From assembly GCF_000008185.1 (NCBI RefSeq), contig NC_002967.9, positions 434,001 through 498,000 on the forward strand: a stretch of DNA of 64,000 bases. The letters are read 5' to 3'. The notes under the pieces are model-generated. The model saw only the letters and a list, made by a program, of their open reading frames with translations, ran no database searches and had not been told where the DNA came from. How positions within the stretch are numbered: position 1 is the first letter of the stretch; the number at the start of each line of letters is the position of its first letter. Shown here one piece after another: positions 42,741-51,528 of the stretch. The translations under genes were made by a program, and so were the position numbers. Source of the stretch: Treponema denticola ATCC 35405. Its GTDB lineage: Bacteria > Spirochaetota > Spirochaetia > Treponematales > Treponemataceae.

Positions 42741-44006
42741 GTGAAAAAAGACAAATTAAAACTTATTTTTATCTTAATATTAGCGGCTCTTTTATTTTCG
42801 TGTTCTAAAGAGCTTAAAGAACAGAAGCCTGAGGAGACAAAAGTTGAATCATCTGCAAAAATTGAACCGAAAGAAAATGAATTTTTATCAAAGCCCGAAT
42901 ATAACACGCACGTGAAGAGCCCTGAACAAATTAAGGAATTAGAAGAAAAATACAAAAGAAGTGAAGCATATGAAGAAAAGCTTAAGCAGCTTAGAACCGA
43001 ACTGGATAAAAAAGAAGATATCCTAAGATATAAATGTCCGGTATTTATGAGTATTGATAATCTGGCACAGCAAAAGGCTCCGGCACTTTATAGTCATGCA
43101 GATAATCTTGACTTTATTCATTTTTATGAGATAAAAAAAGATGGTGAATTTTGCTATTGTAAATATAAAGCTCCTACTCAAAACGGCGGAATTCTTGATT
43201 ATCAGGTTACCTATAAGTGGTATAACATTGAACAGATGTATCTTCCTCTCTCTTATGACCTTTTAAGTGAGACTAATATGGTAAAAATAAATGACGAACT
43301 TATAGAAAACCAAGTGCACGGCTCTATATATAGTATGGAAAACGATGAAAAAAAAGATGAAATGATAAAACTGTTTGAAGATTACGAAAATACACAATAT
43401 CCTTTATATCTTGAGGTTGCTAATACGGATTGGAAGACGGGGGCCAAAACGGAGGGGTATAAACAGTATGATATGAAAATCCTTGATTATGTAAAGGGGA
43501 ACTTTACAAACTCAGGATATGATGAATATTTTGTTATGTTTTATAGGGATCATCCGAATCCTGAAATAGATGATCAGTTTATAGAAAGAGTGCGATGTTT
43601 TATAGTTTCTGAAGATAAAATAATTAATGACTACTATATTAGTAATTCCGGAGGTTTTTTTTATCCGGGGCTTAGGTATGATAAACTTTCTGAAGTGAAA
43701 GATTTCGGCTTTAAATTTTCACAAGGGTGGATAGCCGACTTTAATCAAAACGGAATAAATGAAATATATCTTGCTGCTTTATTTGATATATACGGCGGAG
43801 GACTATTAATTATTGAATATAATGATGGATCTTTTGTTTCCGGTTATGTATATGATAATCGTTACGATATAGTAGGTATTGATTGGTATAAAAAAATGAT
43901 TATAATAAAAGATAAGTCGAGGAGCGGTGAATGGATAGATGATTATCAATGGAATGATACTTTAAAAGAGTTTATTTTATTAAAAAGAAAATATAGGGAT
44001 GATTAA
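42741..44006 (+). CDS. Family C lipoprotein, copy 3, candidate immunity protein
   Basis: About 421 residues. GTG start with GGAGG. Signal KLIFILILAALLFSC. The N-terminal half is close to copy 1 and the C-terminal half (ISNSGGFFYPGLRYDKLSEV) is close to copy 2, so it appears mosaic. It ends three bases before the next double-glycine gene. The FSQGWIADFNQNGINEIYL block is conserved. Confidence 0.75.
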   Translation: MKKDKLKLIFILILAALLFSCSKELKEQKPEETKVESSAKIEPKENEFLSKPEYNTHVKSPEQIKELEEKYKRSEAYEEKLKQLRTELDKKEDILRYKCPVFMSIDNLAQQKAPALYSHADNLDFIHFYEIKKDGEFCYCKYKAPTQNGGILDYQVTYKWYNIEQMYLPLSYDLLSETNMVKINDELIENQVHGSIYSMENDEKKDEMIKLFEDYENTQYPLYLEVANTDWKTGAKTEGYKQYDMKILDYVKGNFTNSGYDEYFVMFYRDHPNPEIDDQFIERVRCFIVSEDKIINDYYISNSGGFFYPGLRYDKLSEVKDFGFKFSQGWIADFNQNGINEIYLAALFDIYGGGLLIIEYNDGSFVSGYVYDNRYDIVGIDWYKKMIIIKDKSRSGEWIDDYQWNDTLKEFILLKRKYRDD

Positions 44007-44009
44007 AAA

Positions 44010-45833
44010 ATGGAAAAATTTATTAAATTGACGGATGAAGAGTTATTACTGGTAAGAGGCGGAACGGATAAAGAAAAATATAATTCTGTGGGTGAAATTG
44101 TAAGAAGAACTAATTTAAAATATGCACAGGATGTTGTGCGTGAAGCGGCAATTTATCGGCCTTATGCAAAAGGAAATTTTGACTATGAAGGTGCAGCAGA
44201 AGATGTAACTTGGTGTAACCAATCAAGTTATGATGTAATGGAAGCTACCGGTGTACATATGAAACCATTTTATGGGAAACCGGATGGGTATGAAGGAAAA
44301 GAAGGTCAAAGAGGCGCAGGATATTGGGTTAATGCAAATACAGCCTGTAAAAATGTCGAAAATTATATAGATAAATATGCAAAAGAATGGGTTAACGCTA
44401 AGATAAAGGAGGTTGGACTAACAAATATAGAGGCAGGGTTTGACTATATAGGGCCGAACTCGGTTAAAAATTATAATGAAGCTTATACAAAAAAGTATAA
44501 CGAGTTATACGCTGAAGGTAAAGCCGATTGTCCTATACAGGAAATTACTGCTGAACAGGCTCAAGATTTGGCAAATCAGGGGTATACGGTAGTTGTTATG
44601 TGGGAAAATACAGAAACTGATAAAAAAGGAAATAGATATAGCGGTCATATTTCTACTGTACGCCCGGATCTCGATAAGAATACGCCGACTACAGACCCTC
44701 AAATATCAAATGTGGGCAGTAAGAATGAACTTAGTACCGTAAGTAAAAGCTTTCAAAAAGGATTTGAAGACGGAACTGTCAAATATTACTATGATCGCAA
44801 TCAAACCTTTAGAGCAAATGAAGGCTTTGAAAGATACGGGCTTGCTTATAATGACTTAACAGGAAAACAATCTATTTCAATACATGATTCTACTTATGAT
44901 GAAAATAATTATATAAATTATGGAAAAAGAAAAGCAGAAGAAAATGAATATCTTGGAAAATTAAAAGAAGAAAGACTTGAAGAACTAAAAAATTCTGTTA
45001 TGTTTTCTGAATTCAGAACAAAAGAGGATGTCTTTCCTTTTCCTATTGGAATGGTTACAAATACGGCCAAATATATAGTTGACAATCTAGATTCTATTGA
45101 TAGAAGAGCTAAGGAATTAAGAAATAATAACATGACTTTATTATCAATAATAAGAAAAGGAGATAAAAATGTAGATGATGTTCTTTTAGGAAGAATAACA
45201 GCCGGTGATTATATTGAACAGAAAAAAGCGGAAAGAGCAGCACAAGAAAGAGCAATAGCCGAAGCCGAAGCAAAACGGATAGCAGAAGAAAAAGCGGCTA
45301 AAGAAAAGGCTGAAAAAGAAAGGCTTGCGAAAGAGGAAGAAGAGCGGAAGAAAAAAGAAGCTTCCGATAATTCCGATTCTGGCAGAGATTCTAACGATTC
45401 TGATGAAAATACTGATGAGTCTATAGATGACCATGAAGATAATGATGAAGGAAGTGTAACTACTCCACCTGAAAATACCGGCGATGGAAATCAAACACCT
45501 CCTACAGATGGTGACGGCGAAAACCCGGCTCCTCCTAATGAGGACTCCTCTCCCGGAAACGGAGGCGGTGGAGGAAATAACGACGGCAGTAAACCTAAGC
45601 CTCCAAAAATTCCAAAACCTGGCGATATGATACCTCTAAGTATCGATACAAACAATGAATATTATTTAGGCTCGTTATACGGTACAAAACCTTTTAGTGC
45701 ACAAGAATCAAGTGCATTTAATTCTACTATTATAAGTAATGAATTATCCGCCTTACAACCGATAACAAGTTTAAATGTTGCGGGGCTTCCTGTAAACGAT
45801 ACTGCAATAAAAGAAGAGCCGTTTGGGGTGTAA
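44010..45833 (+). CDS. Large double-glycine leader protein, second intact copy
   Basis: 607 residues. The leader is MEKFIKLTDEELLLVRGG, cut expected after Gly18. The hydrolase-like region keeps TWCNQSSYD and SGHISTVRPD but differs from the other copy in residues just after the leader (19-45) and around the His motif (WENTETDKKGNRYSGH and the following ~40 residues). From about residue 258 it is identical in protein to 40826-42670. It lies 6 bases before the exporter gene, so cargo and exporter are likely cotranscribed. The variable patch beside the active-site His could set specificity. Confidence 0.75.
   Translation: MEKFIKLTDEELLLVRGGTDKEKYNSVGEIVRRTNLKYAQDVVREAAIYRPYAKGNFDYEGAAEDVTWCNQSSYDVMEATGVHMKPFYGKPDGYEGKEGQRGAGYWVNANTACKNVENYIDKYAKEWVNAKIKEVGLTNIEAGFDYIGPNSVKNYNEAYTKKYNELYAEGKADCPIQEITAEQAQDLANQGYTVVVMWENTETDKKGNRYSGHISTVRPDLDKNTPTTDPQISNVGSKNELSTVSKSFQKGFEDGTVKYYYDRNQTFRANEGFERYGLAYNDLTGKQSISIHDSTYDENNYINYGKRKAEENEYLGKLKEERLEELKNSVMFSEFRTKEDVFPFPIGMVTNTAKYIVDNLDSIDRRAKELRNNNMTLLSIIRKGDKNVDDVLLGRITAGDYIEQKKAERAAQERAIAEAEAKRIAEEKAAKEKAEKERLAKEEEERKKKEASDNSDSGRDSNDSDENTDESIDDHEDNDEGSVTTPPENTGDGNQTPPTDGDGENPAPPNEDSSPGNGGGGGNNDGSKPKPPKIPKPGDMIPLSIDTNNEYYLGSLYGTKPFSAQESSAFNSTIISNELSALQPITSLNVAGLPVNDTAIKEEPFGV
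44781..45833 (+). repeat. 1,053-bp direct repeat, copy 2
   Basis: Partner of 41618-42670. The boundary on the left lies at the AAATATTACT sequence; upstream of it the two genes diverge. Confidence 0.8.
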
Positions 45834-45839
45834 GGAGCC

Positions 45840-48005
45840 GTGTTTAATAAAAAATCCAATTTAACCGTGGTCTTGCAGCAAGATACTCAGGACTGCGGTC
45901 CTGCCTGTCTTGCAACTCTTTGCAAATATTACGGGAAAAGAATACCTATTTCTTATATACGCAAAATAGCAGGTACGGATAGAGGCGGTACCTCAGGATA
46001 CGGAATTGTTCGCGGTGCAGAAGAATTAGGATTTTCATGTCAGGGAGCTTTAAGTCCCGAAAAAGAATTTTCCGAGGACATCGTCTTCCCCATAATTACT
46101 CATTTAAAAAGAAATGATTCAGAACATTATGTTGTAATTTTTAAAATTAAAAAAGATAACGTAATTATAGGAGACCCTGCTTCAGGGCTTTTGAAAATAC
46201 CTATAAGTGAATTTAAAAAAGAGTGGAGCGGTGTCTTTTTTGTTTTAACTCCTCAAGAAAAATTTAAGTTAAATAAAGATTCAGGCAGTATTTTAACCCG
46301 TTTTTTTTATCTTTTAAAGCCCCATAAAAAAATAGTAGGCGAAGTTCTTACGGCAAGTATACTCTTAAGTTTTTTAGGTATAATCGTTGCTTTTTATTTT
46401 CGGTTTTTGGTTGATGAAGTTTTATATTCAGGTACAAAAATAACGCTTAACTTGGTTTCTTTAGGATACCTTGTTGTAATTATTTTTCAAACGCTGTTAA
46501 ATATTTCGCGTAATCAACTTATGCTTCATATGAGCAGTAAGATGGAAGCTGCTTTAAGTTTTGAATACTTTGACCATGTTATTCATCTTCCGATGGATTT
46601 TTTTACTACACGCAAAACAGGAGAGGTCCTTTCCCGTATTCATGATGTAAATACTATAAGACAGGTTCTGTCTTCTACAGGAATGAATATTATCTTGGAC
46701 TCTCTAATGTTGGTTGTAGGCGGAGCTTTTTTATGTGCATCGGGCGGTATACTCATGCTGATTGCCGTTATTCCGGTTATTATTTCCGCTATTGTAATAT
46801 GTTTTTTTGTGCAGCCATATAGGAGAATGATAAAAGAAAAGGCCGTAATAGATGCCGAAAAATATTCGGGTATGGTAGAGTCCATAAACGGAATAGGAAC
46901 GGTAAAGGCTCTTTCAAGTGAAGATCTTGCATTTGAGCGAACCGAGGTAAAAATGGTAGATTCCGTAAATAAGGGGATTGAAATAGGTACGCTTGCAAAT
47001 ATAGAAAATGCCGTGCAAATGACTCTCTCACAGCTTGGAACTTTAGGCGTTTATTGGGTAGGCAGTTTTAAAATATTAACCGGAACTATGAGCCTCGGGC
47101 AGTTGATAGCATTTTCTATTTTATCGGGATATTTTTTAGGCCCCTTAGGGCGTTTATTAACCTTACAACCCACTTTACAGGAAGCCTTTGTTGCAGCAAA
47201 CCGTCTTTCCGAAATACTTGATATGCCTATCGAAAAAACAACCTATTCGGGAAAAACTAAAATAGAAAATATAGAAGGTTCTATCGACATTAAAGACCTT
47301 TGTTTTGCCTACGGTTTACATGGTAATACATTAGAAAATATTAATTTAAATATAAAACCCGGAATGAAAATTGCTTTTGTAGGAGCCTCCGGTTCAGGCA
47401 AAACAACACTTGTAAAACTGCTTATGAAATTTTATAATTTTCAAAGCGGGGAAATCCTTATTGACGGTTTAAATATAAAAGATTTGGAAACCGAATCGTA
47501 TCGTAAACTTATAGGTTATGTACCTCAAGAAGTTCTATTATTTTCAGGTTCAATTCGAGAAAATATTTTATGGGGAAACGGGTTTTTACCTGAAAATGCC
47601 TTGTATTATGCTGCAAAAGTTTCCCGCTCCGATGCTTTTATCAATAAGCTGCCCGATCGTTACGAAACAATTATAGGAGAACGGGGAGCAACTCTTTCGG
47701 GCGGTGAACGGCAGCGTATAGCCTTGGCCCGTATTTTACTTAGAGAACCTAAAATACTGATACTTGATGAGGCGACTGCAAGTTTAGATGCTATTACCGA
47801 AAAAGCTATAATGAACACAATTGAAGAAATAATTGAAAATAAAACTACAATTATTGTTGCTCACAGGCTTTCGACAATTATAAATTGCGATAAAATTTTT
47901 GTTTTTGATGGAGGTAAAATAAAAGAAGAAGGAACACATAAAGAGCTTATTTTAAAAAACGGAATATATACCGATCTTTGGAATGCTCAAAATACAGGTG
48001 TTTAA
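45840..48005 (+). CDS. Peptidase-containing ABC exporter (C39 peptidase, bacteriocin type)
   Basis: 721 residues, GTG start with AAGGAG. The N-terminal C39 peptidase domain (~8-135) has the catalytic Cys19 (QQDTQDCGPACLA), His96 (SEHYVVI) and Asp112 (IGDPASG). A membrane domain (~160-440) and an ATPase domain (~480-715) follow, with Walker A (GASGSGKTT), signature (LSGGERQR) and Walker B (ILILDEATASLD). Such exporters cut leaders after the double glycine while exporting. The cargos are the GG-leader proteins at 40826, 44010 and 52560. HlyD- and TolC-type genes follow. Confidence 0.92.
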   Translation: MFNKKSNLTVVLQQDTQDCGPACLATLCKYYGKRIPISYIRKIAGTDRGGTSGYGIVRGAEELGFSCQGALSPEKEFSEDIVFPIITHLKRNDSEHYVVIFKIKKDNVIIGDPASGLLKIPISEFKKEWSGVFFVLTPQEKFKLNKDSGSILTRFFYLLKPHKKIVGEVLTASILLSFLGIIVAFYFRFLVDEVLYSGTKITLNLVSLGYLVVIIFQTLLNISRNQLMLHMSSKMEAALSFEYFDHVIHLPMDFFTTRKTGEVLSRIHDVNTIRQVLSSTGMNIILDSLMLVVGGAFLCASGGILMLIAVIPVIISAIVICFFVQPYRRMIKEKAVIDAEKYSGMVESINGIGTVKALSSEDLAFERTEVKMVDSVNKGIEIGTLANIENAVQMTLSQLGTLGVYWVGSFKILTGTMSLGQLIAFSILSGYFLGPLGRLLTLQPTLQEAFVAANRLSEILDMPIEKTTYSGKTKIENIEGSIDIKDLCFAYGLHGNTLENINLNIKPGMKIAFVGASGSGKTTLVKLLMKFYNFQSGEILIDGLNIKDLETESYRKLIGYVPQEVLLFSGSIRENILWGNGFLPENALYYAAKVSRSDAFINKLPDRYETIIGERGATLSGGERQRIALARILLREPKILILDEATASLDAITEKAIMNTIEEIIENKTTIIVAHRLSTIINCDKIFVFDGGKIKEEGTHKELILKNGIYTDLWNAQNTGV

Positions 48006-48020
48006 CTTTTATTCTTAACT

Positions 48021-49172
48021 ATGAACCCTATACGCCTTATACATCTTAAAGATTTACGTTATAAACACGAAATATTTTTACAAAAACCGCCTGTAGTTTT
48101 AACTGTTTTTATTTACATAATAGGTAGCTTGATGCTGTTTGCTTTTTTATATTGCATATTTGGAAAAATGGAAGAAGTAGTATATGCAAAAGGACAGGTA
48201 AGGCCTGTACAAAATATATCATTAGTAAAAAATATAATTGCAGGTGAGATTGTACAAATAAATTATTTGCCTGGACAAAAAATAGAAAAGGGTGTAGAAC
48301 TTGTAAAAATTGATGACAGTATTTATTCGGCAAGAAAAGAAGCTCTTCAAGCCTATTATGATGAAATAAATAAAAAAATTGAAGGACTCAAAAATTTAAT
48401 TAAAAGTTATCATGCCGATAAAAATTTAATTTCTAAGACAGACAGCTCAACTTATGCACGCTTTAGAGTTTATGTAAATGAAAAAGAAATTTTGACAAAA
48501 CGTTATAATATGGTGAAAAAATTATGGCTTGAAGCACTTGAATTACCTGCAACAGCAATTCAACAGGCTCAGTTAAGAGAGTTAAAATACAAGGCAGATA
48601 TGGCAGAGCTGGATTTGACTACTTACAAAAATAAATTTATTAATTCTCTTCTTTCTGAACTGGATAACTTTTTAATAGAAAAAGAAAAAATATACAGTCA
48701 ATTAAAAGATGCGAATCTTTCTTTAAAAAACACTTGCATTAGATCACCCATATCAGGTTATGTACAAGAAATTTCTTCCTTAAATAAAGGCGATTATATT
48801 AATGTAGGGCAATCGATTCTTAATATTGTTCCGGATGGAACAGATAACTATAAAATCGAAATCCGTGTTCCTGCAAAAGATGCAGGTAAAATAATGGAAA
48901 AAATGAAAATAAAATACCGATTTACCGCATTCCCATATCATGAATTCGGCGGCGGAACAGGGGAAGTGGTTAATATAGAACCGGATTCATTTGTAGCCCG
49001 TGATGGTTCGGTCTATTTTGCCGTTACAGGAACTCTCGATAAGAATGTATTACTTGATAAAGAGAAAAAAGAATACTTTGTAAAACCCGGTTTTGAAATT
49101 GATGCCCGCATTATTTTAAGAGAGCAAAGTATCTTATGGCATTTTTTAAAAACGATGGATCTTGTATGGTGA
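48021..49172 (+). CDS. HlyD-family periplasmic adaptor of the exporter
   Basis: 383 residues. One membrane helix (~25-45), then a beta-barrel/lipoyl-like start (YAKGQVRPVQNISLVKNIIA). A coiled-coil hairpin (~90-235), the returning lipoyl half (IRSPISGYVQEISSLNKGDY) and a C-terminal barrel complete the membrane fusion protein fold. It links the ABC exporter to the outer membrane channel. No clear ribosome binding site is visible; spacing from the exporter gene is 15 bases. The 3' end overlaps the next gene by 7 bases. Confidence 0.85.
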   Translation: MNPIRLIHLKDLRYKHEIFLQKPPVVLTVFIYIIGSLMLFAFLYCIFGKMEEVVYAKGQVRPVQNISLVKNIIAGEIVQINYLPGQKIEKGVELVKIDDSIYSARKEALQAYYDEINKKIEGLKNLIKSYHADKNLISKTDSSTYARFRVYVNEKEILTKRYNMVKKLWLEALELPATAIQQAQLRELKYKADMAELDLTTYKNKFINSLLSELDNFLIEKEKIYSQLKDANLSLKNTCIRSPISGYVQEISSLNKGDYINVGQSILNIVPDGTDNYKIEIRVPAKDAGKIMEKMKIKYRFTAFPYHEFGGGTGEVVNIEPDSFVARDGSVYFAVTGTLDKNVLLDKEKKEYFVKPGFEIDARIILREQSILWHFLKTMDLVW

Positions 49173-50539
49173 AAAAATTTTTTTATATATTTATATGCTG
49201 TATATTATCTTCACTATATGCAATTGAATATGAAGAATTTATTGCCGGGGTTTTAACAAACAGTAATGAATATCAAAAAGCTCTTAGTAAATATAATATA
49301 AAAAAAACGACAGCACAAAAAATACAATATAGATGGATTCCTAAATTATCTTTAAAGTTAAACTATATTAGCAATGTGGAGATTAAGACTCATGATCAAA
49401 TACATGCCTTTACAACAGGTCTCAATTTAAAACAAACCCTACCTATGGGAATGGGCTTAACTTTTAATATTGATAATACATTTGCTTTAAGTAAAATAAA
49501 AGGTATAAAAAATGAATACAGCTCTTCCGCTAAAACTCAATTTTCAATGCCGCTTTATTTTTTTGCTCCGGCTATTTTAAAACCGTATTCAGAGCATGAG
49601 TTTTATTTGGGTGAAAATAGTATTAGTTTTGCCGATTTGGAATTACAACGAATAAAAGAAAAAATAATTGCAGAGGCAATATATGTTGCTGTTTCTTATT
49701 GGCTTCAAAAAAAGACTATAGCAATTGAGGAAGAAAAGTCACAAATAGATTTACAACTGGGCTTAAATGATGAAGCTTTATGGAAGCAAGGAAAACTTTC
49801 TACGCTTGAACTTTCGGAAAGAAATACAAAAAGATATAATAATCAATTAAATTTGTTAAATTCAAAAAAAAGATACCTTCAAATGCTTCATACTTTAAAT
49901 TTGACAGGGATGAGTGCAGATGCAATGCCGAGTAATATTGAATCTTGGATAAAAAAACTTGAAAGCTATATTTCTCATGAGTATATAAATACCGATGCCG
50001 AATTTTTACTTAAACAAAAGCAATTGAAGGTAAATCAATATTATACATTGAAAGAACAGCTTAATCGGCTTCCGTCGTTTATATTTTCATTTACACTTGA
50101 TCCGGCTTCTAAATCAAAAGGCGGTGTGAAATTTAAAGATACTATTCAAAATTACTGGAAGGCCGAGAAGGACTGGCTTTTTAATTTTGCTATTGGAATA
50201 AATATTCCGCTGTCTCCACTTGATGAAGTCTATGATATAGATAAGACTACTAAAGAACTGCTTAATTTAAATAAACTGGAAATTGAAGCTCTTAGTATGA
50301 ACTATCAAAATAAAAAAGAAGTTCATGAAATAAATTTAAATATCTTAAACGAGGTTTGTATTTTAGCAGAAAAGAATAAAGAGAATATACAAAATCGTTT
50401 AGCTTCTTCAGAAGTTTTACTAAAACAAGGCTATATAACCGAGATCGATTTTAAAATTCAAAATCTTGATTATCAGCTTTCACAATTAAATAGTCTAAAA
50501 GCCAGGCTTGATTATATAATTGAAGTTTTAAATTATTAA
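49166..50539 (+). CDS. TolC-family outer membrane channel
   Basis: About 457 residues. I use the ATG at 49166 (a GTG follows one codon later), giving a signal peptide (KKFFYIFICCILSSLYA); the longer frame from 49136 would hide it. The mature part is mostly long amphipathic helices interrupted by barrel-like segments, twice repeated, as in outer membrane efflux proteins. It completes a type I secretion channel with the preceding two genes. It ends three bases from the convergent TPR gene, with no room for a terminator. Confidence 0.75.
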   Translation: MVKKFFYIFICCILSSLYAIEYEEFIAGVLTNSNEYQKALSKYNIKKTTAQKIQYRWIPKLSLKLNYISNVEIKTHDQIHAFTTGLNLKQTLPMGMGLTFNIDNTFALSKIKGIKNEYSSSAKTQFSMPLYFFAPAILKPYSEHEFYLGENSISFADLELQRIKEKIIAEAIYVAVSYWLQKKTIAIEEEKSQIDLQLGLNDEALWKQGKLSTLELSERNTKRYNNQLNLLNSKKRYLQMLHTLNLTGMSADAMPSNIESWIKKLESYISHEYINTDAEFLLKQKQLKVNQYYTLKEQLNRLPSFIFSFTLDPASKSKGGVKFKDTIQNYWKAEKDWLFNFAIGINIPLSPLDEVYDIDKTTKELLNLNKLEIEALSMNYQNKKEVHEINLNILNEVCILAEKNKENIQNRLASSEVLLKQGYITEIDFKIQNLDYQLSQLNSLKARLDYIIEVLNY

Positions 50540-50542
50540 TAA

Positions 50543-51513
50543 TTATTTTTCTCCCATTTCAGCTAGAGCTTCGTATGCTTCTTGTTTAACTTTATCAATA
50601 TTGTCCGAATCCAATTCAATAGCCCTATCAAAATCTTCTATAGCTTTTTTGTATTCTTTTAGGGCTAAATAAGCTTTGCCTCTTGTCAGATATGAGTCTG
50701 CAAAACCTGAATTTAGTTTTATTGCTCTATTAGAATCGGATATTGCTTCATTATATGATTGCAGCATTAAAAATAGATATCCTCTTGTACTATATAATAT
50801 CCAAGATTGTTCAATATTAATAGCTTTATTGGCAACTTCAAGGCCTGCTTCATAATTTTGAGTCTGTAAATATATACTTAGTAATGATTTGTAGGGTGCT
50901 ATAAACTCAGGCATAAGTTCGATGGATTTGTTATAATCGATAATTGCATCATTATATTTATTTAAATATTTATTTAATAGACCTCTTAAACTGTATAGTA
51001 TTCCATTATTTTGATTTAATTTAATTGCAACATTTACATCGCTATAGGCTTTATCATATTCACGGAGTTGTTTATAAACCAAGCTTCTAAGCTCATAATA
51101 TTTGTAATTTTTATCGTTGAGTTGTATAGCTTTATTTAAATACACAAGTGAACTCTCGTATTGTTTTAAATATTCATATACTAATCCTTTCCAGTAATAA
51201 GTTTTATCTTCTTTCGGATTAAGCTCAATTACCTTATCAAAGTCAGCTAGAGCCTTTTCGTGTTCATTTACATAATAATACATTTCTCCTCGATTTAGAT
51301 AGGCTTCAATATAAGCCGGGTCTGCTTCAATGGCTTTTGTATAATAGTATATAGCTCTTGTTCCGTCTTTTTTTCTTTTGCAGTGCTCTCTGCCATGTTA
51401 AAATACTCGGCTTGACTGTAGTTTTGTTTTTTACTTGTATCGGTTGTTTTACAGCCGTAGAGTAAGATTAAGATAAATATGATTGCGATAAAAAAGCGAT
51501 TTTTAGATTGCAT
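50543..51513 (-). pseudogene. TPR lipoprotein with frameshift at A AAA AAG (pseudogene or programmed -1 frameshift)
   Basis: The gene starts at ATG 51513 with a lipoprotein signal (FILILLYGC). The zero frame reads to a stop at 51295 (72 residues). At 51373-51367 the minus strand holds A AAA AAG in the phase used for -1 slippage. The -1 frame then continues without a stop to 50543, encoding TPR repeats (consensus like Y-x-x-A-I-x-D-x-x-x-A-I-x-L). The intact homologue at 51529-52545 has one more base here. The full product would be a ~320-residue TPR lipoprotein. A plain one-base deletion is the simpler alternative. Confidence 0.7.
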
Positions 51514-51528
51514 TTTTTAACTCTCCGT

